From contig NZ_CP045652.1 in NCBI RefSeq assembly GCF_009557615.1, positions 2,728,001 through 2,792,000 on the forward strand: a DNA stretch of 64,000 nucleotides, read 5' to 3'. The DNA is from Sphingobacteruim zhuxiongii. Lineage in GTDB: Bacteria; Bacteroidota; Bacteroidia; Sphingobacteriales; Sphingobacteriaceae. The notes beneath the pieces were generated by a model, which made no database searches, was not told the DNA's origin, and saw only the letters and a program-made list of their open reading frames with translations. The position numbers were made by a program, and so were the translations under genes. How positions within the stretch are numbered: the stretch's first letter is position 1; every line of letters starts with the position of its first letter. Positions 46,355 through 56,111 of this stretch are shown here, one piece after another.

Positions 46355-46669
46355 TACAGACTTAATATTCTAGGAAATCAAAGTAATATTCTCGGGAATT
46401 GAAGCAATATGCCTTTGTAGATGTTACAACATGTAATTTCTTCCGTCAATTGATTCTATAAATTCTTGATATTGGAGTAATCGGGATTTAGGTAAACTCA
46501 AGAAAAAGACAATGCGTTTTTTTTAGAATCCGTTTCCTCCTATTACATTTCATTAAATAAAAGCACATCGAAAAATTGCTTCAGCTCTTTGCTAATGATA
46601 GATTTTTGCAACAAGTTAGATTATGGAATTATCTACAAATATTCATCATTAGATAAAGCCATATTCCTT
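46355..46669. other. Intergenic between divergent genes
   Basis: About 315 bp upstream of the plus-strand secreted protein. A partial -7-like TTTTTG at about 46603-46608 is the only hint of its promoter. An ATG at 46589 opens the same frame as the secreted gene but adds a 27-residue non-signal extension, which I reject. Confidence 0.35.
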
Positions 46670-47476
46670 ATGAGATTTACTTTCATTATCTATTTACTAT
46701 TTGCGATGGGTTTGAGTATTTCAACCTCTGCAACCGAACAAGTACCCGATCGATTAATTATTAAAGGCGACACCTTACGGTTACATGCGCTTCCTTTAGA
46801 AGTATGGGAAGAATTCAAAAAGTTGAAAGAACCCTTATTTCCCGATTCACTAAACAGTTTTTCTACCGGATGCTGGAGAGGATACATCGCTTATTGGGAA
46901 GTTATTGATGATCGATTGTATTTAAACAGTATTTACAATGAAGAAAAAACGGCAAAGGTAGACATCAAAAGTTTGTTTAGGAATCAACTTGTCGACGGAC
47001 GAATACCGGCGGATTGGTTTTCGGACACCGTTACAGCATATAAAGGAAAACTAATCTCTTATATGCATGCGGGATTCTCATCCATATTTGAACATGAATA
47101 TGAATACACCTTTGAAAATGGTCGATTGAAGAATATAGAATATTTCGACAATTCGATGTCTAAGAATATACCGTTTGTAATGGGTGAATTAAATGTCCGA
47201 GCTGAAACTGATGCCCTAATCGATTGGAACGCTCTCCCTCCGATCGAGGAATCAATTTATGTGTTTCTTCAAGTAAGAGGTAATGAACTCGGATATGTTG
47301 ATAGCATTGTACATATGAATGGCAAATTTGAAGTTTTTAATCAAGAGGCAATAAGGGTTACACGGTTGCTGAAGCGAATCCCGGTGATTTATAGCCGTGG
47401 TAAAATGCAGCCTCCTGAAATATGCTCACTATACATCGTTTTCACTCGAGAAAAGCAAGAGAAATTTCGGAAATAA
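46670..47476 (+). CDS. Secreted protein with TonB-C-like C-terminus
   Basis: 268 residues from ATG 46670, chosen because it starts a clear signal peptide (MRFTFIIYLLFAMGLSIS). The middle has FSTGCWRGYIAYWEVIDDRL and HEYEYTFENGRLKN, not recognised. The last 70 residues (VFLQVRGNELGYVDSIVHMN, FNQEAIRVTRLLKRIPVI, GKMQPPEICSLYIVFTRE) resemble a TonB C-terminal domain, as found in many Bacteroidota secreted proteins. It stands alone between a divergent and a convergent gene. The role is unknown. Confidence 0.6.
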   Translation: MRFTFIIYLLFAMGLSISTSATEQVPDRLIIKGDTLRLHALPLEVWEEFKKLKEPLFPDSLNSFSTGCWRGYIAYWEVIDDRLYLNSIYNEEKTAKVDIKSLFRNQLVDGRIPADWFSDTVTAYKGKLISYMHAGFSSIFEHEYEYTFENGRLKNIEYFDNSMSKNIPFVMGELNVRAETDALIDWNALPPIEESIYVFLQVRGNELGYVDSIVHMNGKFEVFNQEAIRVTRLLKRIPVIYSRGKMQPPEICSLYIVFTREKQEKFRK

Positions 47477-47568
47477 AGAAGCCGATTCATTAATCGTCAT
47501 AATAAAAAGACCAGCGCGCTAGTTGTGAATATATCTTAGTTTGCGAGATTGTTGAGGTGTCTTACGAC

Positions 47569-48234
47569 TTAAATAAACCCTTTATCTTTGCAATACGCAA
47601 CTAGCTGCTCATTTTTCGTAAATGCTAAAATATCGCGCATCATATTTAAGCGCTTTTCAACACTGCTCAAACCTGAGGGTTTTATGTTTTTTTGTTTAAG
47701 GTGATTTGGTATCTCCTTTTGCAAAACACCTTCTGATAATAGTTTTACAATCTGAATATCTACTATTGAGAACTCAAAGGTATTGCTTTGTTTTAGGGAT
47801 TGTTTAACATCGAAGGATATATAACTATTCCCCTGGTAAATAGCTGTGAACGCATCCCTTAGATGTTGAGCATCTCTCCGCGCTTTTCTAACATATCCAT
47901 CAATACCATATTCATTAAACAAGCGATCAATAATAGCTGGTCGATCTTCTCCAGAGAAAACAATGATTTTCAGGCTTGGTTGAATAACCTTGACAGCCTG
48001 AATCAGTTCAATTCCATTCCCAATTCTTTGCTTGTTATGATCTTCTTCAAAAGACAAATCAGTAATTAACAAATCAAATGGTTCGCCATCTTGCAAAGCA
48101 CGACTTATCCATGCTAACGCATCGTCACAGTAAAAGACATACTTTGCTATCTCCACTCCTAAATCACTGATGGTTCGCTTGACAGAAACATTAGTGATCT
48201 CATGATCCTCTGCTATTAATACTTTTCTAAACAT
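47569..48234 (-). CDS. Response regulator, NarL-like
   Basis: 221 residues. Receiver: AEDHEITNVSVKRTI, phospho-Asp in LLITDLSFEED, Ser in IIVFSGEDR, Lys in YVRKARRD. The C-terminus (IVDIQIVKLLSEGVLQKEIP and SGLSSVEKRLNMM) is a divergent LuxR-type helix-turn-helix. It overlaps the kinase gene by 8 bp. This is the response half of a system whose kinase is 5'-truncated. Confidence 0.88.
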   Translation of the reverse strand: MFRKVLIAEDHEITNVSVKRTISDLGVEIAKYVFYCDDALAWISRALQDGEPFDLLITDLSFEEDHNKQRIGNGIELIQAVKVIQPSLKIIVFSGEDRPAIIDRLFNEYGIDGYVRKARRDAQHLRDAFTAIYQGNSYISFDVKQSLKQSNTFEFSIVDIQIVKLLSEGVLQKEIPNHLKQKNIKPSGLSSVEKRLNMMRDILAFTKNEQLVAYCKDKGFI

Positions 48235-49498
48235 ATGGTGCCTTGTTTTGAGGAAGCGGAAGTATAATTTCTATTTTTAATCCTTTCCCATCTTCAGAAC
48301 CAAAATTAAATTTACCGTTCAACCTTTCCATACGGGTTCCCGTATTCCGCAAGCCATTCCCCTCTTTTTTTATTGATGACAAGCCAACACCATTATCTTG
48401 ATAAAAAATATTCAAATAATTATCAGTCTCTTCAAATCTGAATATCACTTCATCAGCCAGACTATGTTTACGCATGTTAACCAATAACTCTTGAAAGATA
48501 ATAAGAAGATCATCCTTCGCCTTTTTGGGAACACGATTCCAGATGTGAGGGTCATTACCAACAATAATTATACGCACTTTTTCATTTGAAAATGAACCTA
48601 GTAAGGTAGAAACATCTGAAACAAAAGTAGACAATGACATATCCTTCGATGGTTCATAAGAAATATCTCTTGATTTCTCGTACATGACCTCCAGTTTGTC
48701 CAATAGGTCTTGTTTATCGTAATCATCTTTATACTCCAATTCAGTCATCACACGATAAATACCGTTAGCTACAACATCATGAACTTTCTTAGACGTCGTC
48801 AATTGAATTTCCTTTACCTTGTTCTCCAATTCCATCGTCATTCTTTGTTTCCGCTTTCTGGCCCACAAGATGTAATAAATTAACCCGGATAAAACACCCC
48901 CAAACACGATGACCATTAGTATTCTTTCTTCCGAAATACGGAGGTCTCTATCAAGTACATCTTTTTGAAGCTTTAAATTATGAATCTTATTTTTCTCGGA
49001 TTCATACCGAATTAAAGCATATTGATTTCGAGCTTTTAAACGAGCTGAACGAACGCTATCATCCAGATGTTTATAGACTTGAAAATAATATTTTGACGAA
49101 TCAGCATCGCTTACCTTGATCAACTTTTCCGCAGCATTAATACGATCGGCGCTTACATCGATTTTATTGGCTGAGGCAAAAGATTTCAAAGCATACATTT
49201 TTGCTGAATCTGCATTTCTGCCATAGTGATAGTCAAATAAATGAGCATAGCTGGAATTTAAACCATAATTATCAGAAGACTTAAGCCTTATATTTAACGC
49301 TTTATGTAGATCAGGTAGAGGATTATATTTGTTGTCTATACGCCAGCGAGTATTCGCATAATTGGATAGAATACGAGCATAATCGTTGTCATTCTTATGC
49401 TCGACATCTAAATTCTTTTTATGTATTAAATACGCGCCCTTAAAGTTGTTTGCGGCAAACAGCGTAACCGCTTTTTTTGGAAGTACACGATCGGACAA
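48227..49498 (-). CDS. Sensor histidine kinase, 5'-truncated
   Basis: 423 residues from a TTG at 49498, but the first codons fall in the neighbouring TonB gene and the signal peptide and first TPRs of this kinase type (usually well over 500 residues) are missing. What remains: partial TPRs (LIHKKNLDVEHKNDNDYARI), an ALKSFASANK helix, one membrane span (ILMVIVFGGVLSGLIYYILW), a HisKA_3-type box with TSKKVHDVVANGIYRVM, and an HATPase with FQELLVNMRKHS and YQDNGVGLSS. The catalytic half is intact. Sequence 5' of about 49495 belongs to another gene, so this is a fusion break, either real or an assembly error. Confidence 0.75.
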   Translation of the reverse strand: MSDRVLPKKAVTLFAANNFKGAYLIHKKNLDVEHKNDNDYARILSNYANTRWRIDNKYNPLPDLHKALNIRLKSSDNYGLNSSYAHLFDYHYGRNADSAKMYALKSFASANKIDVSADRINAAEKLIKVSDADSSKYYFQVYKHLDDSVRSARLKARNQYALIRYESEKNKIHNLKLQKDVLDRDLRISEERILMVIVFGGVLSGLIYYILWARKRKQRMTMELENKVKEIQLTTSKKVHDVVANGIYRVMTELEYKDDYDKQDLLDKLEVMYEKSRDISYEPSKDMSLSTFVSDVSTLLGSFSNEKVRIIIVGNDPHIWNRVPKKAKDDLLIIFQELLVNMRKHSLADEVIFRFEETDNYLNIFYQDNGVGLSSIKKEGNGLRNTGTRMERLNGKFNFGSEDGKGLKIEIILPLPQNKAPYV

Positions 49499-51555
49499 AA
49501 ATTGCGGAAGTCTGCGTTGAAGGTAAATCTACTATTAAAACCGTTAAAGAAAGCCCTTTTAACGTAGTTGTTTTGGATGCGAAGAAATTTCACAATAGCC
49601 CCATGGAGCTTAGTGATGTCCTCGACAGAGCATCAGGTGTCAAAATCAGACAAAGCGGAGGACTGGGTTCTCATGCTTCAATTAACTTGAATGGGTTTTC
49701 TGGGCGACATGTTAAAGTATTTATCGATGAAGTTCCCATGCAAGGTATGGGCTCTGCTTTTCAAATTAACAATATCCCCGTCAATCTTGCCGAGCGCATT
49801 GAAATCTATAAAGGCGTCGTACCGATAGAGTTAGGATCAGATGCCTTAGGCGGTGCGATTAACATTATCAGTAACAAGCACAAAAAATCATACGCCGATC
49901 TCTCCTATTCTTTAGGGTCATTCAATACACATCGCTCGTACCTCAACCTAGGATATGTAGATAAAAAAGGATTCACGTTTCAAATTAATGCGTTCCAGAA
50001 CTATTCGGATAACAACTATTCTGTCTTTACGCAGATTCGCGAGATGGAGACAAGCAAGATGTCGGAGGAAAACCATTGGACAAAAGCATTTCATAATAAA
50101 TACCACAATGAGACGGCGATATTCAAAGCGGGCTTTGTCAATACGAAATGGACCGATCAACTGTTACTTGGTCTGACTTTAGGTCAAGAATTTGCAGAGA
50201 TTCAAAATGCCAACATCATGAAAATAGTTTATGGCGAGAAATCCAGGAATTCTACGACACTCATGCCATCCATAACTTATAGCAAAAAGGACTTTTTGAC
50301 GAGTCGCCTAGATTTCACACTAAACGGTAACTATAATCGAAACTTCAATCAAAATATAGACACCGCATCTAGAGAATACAATTGGTATGGCGAGTTTTCA
50401 CAGAGACGAACAGTTGGAGAAGCGGTAAATACTTTAGCGGAGTTTAACAACAATAATGCAAATGCTAGCCTCAACTTAATTTACAAGATAAACGACAAAC
50501 ATAGTATCTCCATAAACGATAATTGGTCCACCTACGAACGCAAGAATGCAGATCAAAAACAGGTAAAAGATGAATTCAGCATTCCCGATGCTAAATCTAG
50601 TAACTACAAGAATGTCGCTGGCCTTTCCTATCGTTATCAAATCAAGCGCAAATGGGTAAGCGCGTTATTTGCCAAACATTTTATTCAAAGCACGACAGGT
50701 ATGGTAAATGTTGGCGAAAGCATTTCTTTCCCGACGTATAAAATAAAAACTACTAAAGCCGATGCCTTCGGATATGGGTTCGTAAGCACCTATTTCCACA
50801 AAGACTTTCAATATAAAGTATCAATCGAAAAAGCCCTCCGCTTGCCTTCGGCAACAGAGCTCTTGGGAGATGCTGTATTGGAACGATCAAATGCGTCTTT
50901 ACGACCAGAAAATAGTCGAAATATTAATGTCGGCATCTCTTATCAAAAAGACCTGAATGAAGACCATGCGATATTTATTGACGCCAGTGGACTTTATCGA
51001 GACGTTAAGGATTTTATCCAACGTCAGATTGTTCAGCGTACCGGAGAAGCCCATAGCGTAAACCATGGTAAAGTGCAAAACATAGGAGCAAATTTTGAAG
51101 GACGATACTACTATAAGAATTACTTCAACATTGGCGGAACAGTCACTTACCAAAGCTTAGTAAACAAAGAACGATACGATCGATACGAGTCTTCACAATT
51201 GTCGCAAACCTACAACGATCGAATGCCAAATCAGCCTTATTTCTTTGCAAATGGAGAAGCTGAAGTAAAGTTTCCGCATTTAGGTGGAAAGTCAAATCTG
51301 CTCAGCATCGGATATCATTTACATTATACGCATTCATTCTTTTTACGCTGGCCAAGTATGGGCGAGCGAGGAGACAAAAGTACCATTGATAAGACCATAA
51401 CACATGATCTCATGGCAACTTATGCAATGAAATCCGGAAGATATAATATCAGCATTGAAGGTCGAAACATTTCAGACCGCCGTGTCTACGATAACTTCAG
51501 CTTACAAAAACCTGGACGAAGCTTTAACGTTAAACTCCGCTATTTCTTTATGTAA
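49477..51555 (+). CDS. TonB-dependent receptor (XusA-like), 5'-truncated
   Basis: 692 residues from a TTG at 49477, but its first six residues come from the kinase side of a junction near 49495. From TKIAEVCVEGKSTIKTVKES on it is a normal receptor: TonB box region, plug with VLDRASGVKIRQSGGLGSHA and VPIELGSDALGGAINII, and a 22-strand barrel ending LRYFFM. The signal peptide and CarboxypepD domain that such receptors carry are missing. It is followed by a DUF4374 lipoprotein, as in the xusA-xusB order of Bacteroides, and probably imports ferric siderophores. It is likely non-functional as drawn. Confidence 0.75.
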   Translation: MEVHDRTKIAEVCVEGKSTIKTVKESPFNVVVLDAKKFHNSPMELSDVLDRASGVKIRQSGGLGSHASINLNGFSGRHVKVFIDEVPMQGMGSAFQINNIPVNLAERIEIYKGVVPIELGSDALGGAINIISNKHKKSYADLSYSLGSFNTHRSYLNLGYVDKKGFTFQINAFQNYSDNNYSVFTQIREMETSKMSEENHWTKAFHNKYHNETAIFKAGFVNTKWTDQLLLGLTLGQEFAEIQNANIMKIVYGEKSRNSTTLMPSITYSKKDFLTSRLDFTLNGNYNRNFNQNIDTASREYNWYGEFSQRRTVGEAVNTLAEFNNNNANASLNLIYKINDKHSISINDNWSTYERKNADQKQVKDEFSIPDAKSSNYKNVAGLSYRYQIKRKWVSALFAKHFIQSTTGMVNVGESISFPTYKIKTTKADAFGYGFVSTYFHKDFQYKVSIEKALRLPSATELLGDAVLERSNASLRPENSRNINVGISYQKDLNEDHAIFIDASGLYRDVKDFIQRQIVQRTGEAHSVNHGKVQNIGANFEGRYYYKNYFNIGGTVTYQSLVNKERYDRYESSQLSQTYNDRMPNQPYFFANGEAEVKFPHLGGKSNLLSIGYHLHYTHSFFLRWPSMGERGDKSTIDKTITHDLMATYAMKSGRYNISIEGRNISDRRVYDNFSLQKPGRSFNVKLRYFFM

Positions 51556-51581
51556 TTCATTTATACTCAATCATAATTTAT

Positions 51582-52885
51582 ATGTACCAAAATCAAACTA
51601 CAAAACGCCCAAATTACAAACTCTTATTGGCAGCTTGTATTTTCGCTGCTTCCGCCAGCACGATCAGCTGTGACGACGACAAAAAAGTCCCGCTACCGGA
51701 AAGAAAATCAGATAAAGTCGAATTCTTTATCGCTGCGGAGCAGGGTGAGGCAAGTTACCTTGTTTCTGTACCGGACGTCAGCAAGGGAACGACCAGCATC
51801 AATGGAAAAGGACTCGAAACGGATACCTATACGACATGGATTTTCCCGACAGCAAAAGTCGGTATTGGCTTAAAATATCAAAAAGGTGATCCAGGATTAG
51901 GTATAGGCGTTGCATTAGGTCCAGACGGTAAAATTGTAAAAAGTGGAAGTGAATTTCAAATTAAATCACGCTTTACAACCTATGGTCCTTTTCAACAACA
52001 AGTACTCACGATTGTCGGCGGAGTTGCTGTCAACGATGACCTAAAGAATACGTATTCGACTTTCAACTTTATAGATCCCGCAAAAGGCAACGCAGTCACT
52101 ACCATTAAAAAAACACGACTAATTTGACTGGGAACGGTGAATATGCTACGCTTTCAGGTGTTGTACAATTCGGATCAAATGAATTCTTGACTGCCTTAGT
52201 TCCATCGGTATTGAAATCTGCTACTGGAACAGGTGGAGCCTCGACTGGACCGACAAATTACCCTGATTCCGTTTGGATCGCCTCCTACGATAAAGACTTA
52301 AATGTTAAACATATCTATAAAGATGACCGTATCGGCTATGCATCCGGTAGATTTAGATCGCAATATTATTCTACAATTGCCCAAGATGGTAGAAATAATG
52401 TTTATGTATTCTCTCCTGCCAATGATAAAAACTCAACTAGACCAGCAGGTGTAATTCGGATCAACGCGGGACAGAAATCATTCGATAAAAACTATTACTG
52501 GAACCTTGAGACTGCAGTATCGAGTGCGGGTGTTGCTGATTCGAAAATCAAATTCCAAAAGGCCTATCATATTTCAGGTGATTTGTTTGCGATGGAATAT
52601 GTACGTCCTGGAACACAGCAGCCTAAAGGCCCAGCAATGGCAAATGCAATTGCTATAGTCAATGTCGTGAACAAAACTTTCCGCTGGGTAGAAGGACTCC
52701 CTGACTTCAATAACAATCCAGATTTCGGGCTTCCATTCGCCGAGGGTGGCAAACTGTATATACCAGTGACGGAAGTAAACAAAAATCCAGCGATATACAT
52801 TATTGATTCTACAACAGGAAGAGCTGTAAAAGGACTAGAAGTCGAAGCCAGCTCAATTACCGCTATCGGAAAATTAAGTACCTAA
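51582..52885 (+). pseudogene. DUF4374 (XusB-like) lipoprotein, frameshifted
   Basis: Two consecutive frames make one protein: 51582-52127 (181 residues) and 52124-52885 (253 residues). The N-terminal lipoprotein signal LLLAACIFAASASTISC is followed by the propeller-like DUF4374 domain. The break lies in a run of seven A at 52107-52113 (ACCATTAAAAAAAC). With eight A the frame reads straight through into TTNLTGNGEYATLSGVVQ. DUF4374 proteins such as XusB bind ferric siderophores at the surface and hand them to the TonB receptor. The run is a classic site for sequencing error or phase variation. Confidence 0.75.
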
Positions 52886-52909
52886 AATTTCCAAAACGCG
52901 CATAAAAAT

Positions 52910-52934
52910 AAGCGCAGGATATACCCCTGCGCTT
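52910..52934 (-). terminator. Hairpin terminator of AraC gene
   Basis: 9-bp stem AAGCGCAGG (52910-52918) and CCTGCGCTT (52926-52934). The A-rich run at 52903-52910 reads as a U-run for the minus strand, so it probably ends the AraC transcript. Confidence 0.6.
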
Positions 52935-52956
52935 AAAAAATCAAATCGTTCAAAAC

Positions 52957-53970
52957 TTACTTACGACTATTAGTAATCGCTTCAAACTTCAATAATTCAT
53001 GCGGTGTATAGCCGTGGTGCTTTCTAAAAACTTTTATACAATGAGAAACACTACGATACCCCAAACGAATGGAAAGTTCATTGACATTGTAATTATTCCC
53101 AAGTAAACTTCTTGCTACCTCCATTCTATTTCGCACAATGAAAGCGTAGATCGAGGTACCAAAATATTGTTTGAAATCTCGCTTCAAATTCTTCTCATTA
53201 TACTTAAAATGTGCCGCCAGTTCCTGTGCATTCGGTGGATTTTCCAAATTCATCTCGAGGTATGCTTTAACCTTTAATAGGGTTTCCCGAAAGGGCGCTT
53301 CTATTTGATTGCCGTTCGCATAATTTCGACTTTGATGCACTAAGAAAAGAAGTTCTTTCAACTTTAGAACGACATATATATAGGTATTTATTGAAAATCG
53401 CTTTGTCCCATGGAATATTTCTTCAAAGATCTTCAACATATGAAGATCTATCGCATAAGATTCATTAGGACGATTTTCAACGAGTCCAGACAGGATATAC
53501 TGATGGAAATTGTCATTCATTATCCAGGATTCACCCGCCGTTATACTTAAGTAAAAAGAGCGTGACATCTTCAATAAAAGGTAATTCAGCTCTTCCGCAG
53601 GCTCAATAATCATTTGTCCCGACGCTCCTTGATTATGTAAATAATTATGTAGAAGCGTACCGACGTCATGTTTATAGTTTTGTCCACCTGCCCCATTTTG
53701 TACACTAGTTGAACCATGTAGGTAAAAAAGGAAGCGCACATGTTCACCAGAGGCGTCGAATTCTTCGGAAAGCATTTGTGTTGTCTTTGCCCTAAATTCC
53801 TCGATAAAGAAACCCGCGGAAAAAAGCTTCTTTATTTGAATCGAGACTAGGTCAGTGCGATGGATCTCTAAATCTTCTCGATGAACTATCGCTTCATGAG
53901 AAAATTGGTCGGCTATTTCAAGATCATATGTGATGGTATCAAGCTGCGGAATAATAGAATAAAGGCGCAT
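52957..53970 (-). CDS. AraC-family transcriptional regulator
   Basis: 337 residues. An N-terminal part of no known fold is followed by a C-terminal AraC domain at about 240-330: PPNAQELAAHFKYNEKNLKR (first helix-turn-helix), FGTSIYAFIVRNRMEVARSL, then VNELSIRLGYRSVSHCIKVF and RKHHGYTPHEL. Regulators of this shape control siderophore receptors in Bacteroidota. It is divergent from the ankyrin-to-apbE run and convergent with the DUF4374 gene, so it may sense the ferric siderophore and activate both. Confidence 0.9.
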   Translation of the reverse strand: MRLYSIIPQLDTITYDLEIADQFSHEAIVHREDLEIHRTDLVSIQIKKLFSAGFFIEEFRAKTTQMLSEEFDASGEHVRFLFYLHGSTSVQNGAGGQNYKHDVGTLLHNYLHNQGASGQMIIEPAEELNYLLLKMSRSFYLSITAGESWIMNDNFHQYILSGLVENRPNESYAIDLHMLKIFEEIFHGTKRFSINTYIYVVLKLKELLFLVHQSRNYANGNQIEAPFRETLLKVKAYLEMNLENPPNAQELAAHFKYNEKNLKRDFKQYFGTSIYAFIVRNRMEVARSLLGNNYNVNELSIRLGYRSVSHCIKVFRKHHGYTPHELLKFEAITNSRK

Positions 53971-54051
53971 TTAAGCAATTGGGTAATCAAATAAATAATA
54001 GACAAAAGTAAATAATTTAGAATTAATCTAATTAAAGTACTTAAAAATTAT

Positions 54052-54077
54052 TAGATTTGCTCCCAGAGTTTAAACTC
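54052..54077 (+). promoter_or_regulatory. -7 box and 12-bp palindrome upstream of ankyrin gene
   Basis: TAGATTTG at 54052-54059 fits the -7 consensus TAnnTTTG, without a clear -33 TTG. GAGTTTAAACTC at 54066-54077, a perfect palindrome, lies just downstream near the expected start site. Both are in the 155-bp gap between the divergent AraC gene and the ankyrin gene. Confidence 0.4.
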
Positions 54078-54125
54078 GAATAATTACTTAAATTAATAAG
54101 CGTAGACAGATAAAGAAAACTCAAA

Positions 54126-55610
54126 ATGAAAAAAATATTATTACCTGCCTTCCTATTTCTGGGCTTTTTTGCAAATGCTCAACAAAGTACTCTTTTAAAC
54201 CAAGATTTCTGGAAAGCTAAACCAGACCTCAATACTGTGAAAGCAGAAATTGACAAAGGAAATAGCCCTTCAAAAGCTAACGCTGGTTCATGGGATCCTG
54301 TATCGATCGCTATTGTTAATGGTGCATCGACTGATGTTTTAAAATACATGATTGAACTCGAAGGTAATAGCATAGATAAAAAGACACATCATAGCAGAAG
54401 CTATTTACATTGGGCTGTTGGCACTGGTAATTCAGAATTGGTCGACTACCTAATTGCTAAAGGTTCAGATGTTAAATATCAAGATAGTCACGGGTCATCA
54501 ATTGCTGGCTCTGCAGCAAGTTCTGGGAATACCAACTTTGCAATATACGAGTCCTTATTTAAAGCGGGAGTAGATCCTAAACAAACTTATGAAGATGGCG
54601 CAAACATCTTATTGCTTGCAATAGCAAATGATAATGATTTAAAAATCGCAGAATATTTAACCGGAAAAGGACTTTCTATCAAAGATAAAGACGCTAATGG
54701 AAGTACCGCTGCGGATTATGCAATGCGTTTCGGCAACAAAGCCCTTGTTGAGAAACTGATCGCCAAAGGCATAAAACCGACTAATAATGCTCTATTCTTT
54801 GCAGCAATGGGATCTAGACAAAAGTCTAACGGTTTAGATATTTATAAATACTTGGTAGAAGATTTAAAACTAAATCCAAAAGCGACGAATAAAGATGGCG
54901 CAACAATCTTAAACTCTTTAGTACGTCGCCCAGATTTAACCTTAATCAATTACTTTTTAGATAAAGGTGTGGATGCTAATCTAGCGGATGTTGAAGGCAA
55001 CACTCCGCTAATGGGCGCTGCTTCAGGTCGTGAGCTAGCAGCTGTTGAGTTATTGATTTCGAAAACGAAGGACATCAATGCTAAAAACGAAAAAGGTGAA
55101 TCAGCATTAACTAAAGCAGTTTCTTCTGGTAGTCCAGAAATCGTACAAATTCTTTTGAAAAACAAAGCAGATATTAACGTCTTAGATAAAGACGGAAATA
55201 ATCTAGCGTTCTATTGGTTTAACTCGTTCCGTCCAGGCCCTCCGTCTGGCGCACAAAAACAAGATCCATTTGCAGAAAAGTTGCAAATCTTGAAGACTGC
55301 AGGATTAGATCCAACTAAAGCTCAAACTGATGGAAGTACGCTTTATCATCTTGCTATTAGCAAAGAGAATATGGACTTGCTAAATAAGGCAGCTGAACTA
55401 GGCGTAAATATCAACGCACAAGACAAAGACGGTATGACCGCTTTACATAAGGCAGCATTAATCGCAAAAGACGATACTTTCATTAAGAAGTTAGTTTCTC
55501 TTGGTGCGAAAAAAGACCTAAAAACTGAATTTGATGAAACAGCATTAGATTTGGCTAAAGAAAACGATTTCTTAAAAGAAAACAGCGAATCTTTAGGCCT
55601 TCTTAAATAA
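54126..55610 (+). CDS. Secreted ankyrin-repeat protein
   Basis: 494 residues with signal peptide [15 protein letters not shown]. About 11-12 ankyrin repeats follow, for example [60 protein letters not shown] and [20 protein letters not shown]. It is probably periplasmic. In iron-uptake loci of this group an ankyrin protein often precedes the DUF2271/PepSY genes; its role there is not known to me. It is coupled to the next gene with a 6-bp gap to the ATG at 55617. Confidence 0.88.
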   Translation: MKKILLPAFLFLGFFANAQQSTLLNQDFWKAKPDLNTVKAEIDKGNSPSKANAGSWDPVSIAIVNGASTDVLKYMIELEGNSIDKKTHHSRSYLHWAVGTGNSELVDYLIAKGSDVKYQDSHGSSIAGSAASSGNTNFAIYESLFKAGVDPKQTYEDGANILLLAIANDNDLKIAEYLTGKGLSIKDKDANGSTAADYAMRFGNKALVEKLIAKGIKPTNNALFFAAMGSRQKSNGLDIYKYLVEDLKLNPKATNKDGATILNSLVRRPDLTLINYFLDKGVDANLADVEGNTPLMGAASGRELAAVELLISKTKDINAKNEKGESALTKAVSSGSPEIVQILLKNKADINVLDKDGNNLAFYWFNSFRPGPPSGAQKQDPFAEKLQILKTAGLDPTKAQTDGSTLYHLAISKENMDLLNKAAELGVNINAQDKDGMTALHKAALIAKDDTFIKKLVSLGAKKDLKTEFDETALDLAKENDFLKENSESLGLLK

Positions 55611-55616
55611 TTGAAA

Positions 55617-56102
55617 ATGAATAAACTATATAAATTACTTGTTGTATTATTTATCGTATTGTTAGGTAGCAATAGCTCGTTTGCACAGTCGAGCAAATAC
55701 AAATGCATGTTGCAAATGAACAGCTATCAAGGAGAGGCAGCCTACGTGGTAATTTCATTAATCGATGCAAAAGGTACTTACGAGAAAACGCTTGCTGTAC
55801 TTGGTCCAGATAAGCAATGGTACAATACATTGAAGGAATGGTATAAGTTTCAAACAAAATCAAAGGAGAAGTTAAGCGCGATCACAAGTGCATCGATTGG
55901 CGGTGGTGATCGAGCAATTAAAACCATCAGTATCGATGATAGCAAGTTAAACAAAGGCTATAAGTTACGTTTTGAAACGGCAGTTGAGGAGCAAAAATAT
56001 CATACAAAAGATATAGAAATCCCTTTGACGACGCAAGCGATTACTGAGCGTGCTGCAGGAACTGGTTATTTACGTTTTGTTAAACTTAGTAAAGTACAAT
56101 AA
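55617..56102 (+). CDS. DUF2271-family periplasmic protein
   Basis: 161 residues from ATG 55617 (MNKLYKLLVVLFIVLL signal, cut after SFAQ). The TTG at 55611 is a weaker start. The mature part (YKCMLQMNSYQGEAAYVVIS, TLKEWYKFQTKSKEKLSAIT, RAAGTGYLRFVKLSKVQ) is the compact beta fold of DUF2271. Such proteins are found with ApbE and PepSY proteins and are thought to take part in extracytosolic flavin-based electron transfer. No canonical flavinylation motif was found in it. Confidence 0.78.
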   Translation: MNKLYKLLVVLFIVLLGSNSSFAQSSKYKCMLQMNSYQGEAAYVVISLIDAKGTYEKTLAVLGPDKQWYNTLKEWYKFQTKSKEKLSAITSASIGGGDRAIKTISIDDSKLNKGYKLRFETAVEEQKYHTKDIEIPLTTQAITERAAGTGYLRFVKLSKVQ

Positions 56103-56111
56103 TTTATCCGT

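Noticed and set aside
46589..46669. Earlier ATG for the TonB-C-like secreted protein
   Set aside because: Adds 27 polar residues before a clear signal peptide that has its own ATG at 46670.
55346..55708. Minus-strand 120-codon frame opposite ankyrin and DUF2271 genes
   Set aside because: Shadow of repeat-rich coding DNA on the other strand.
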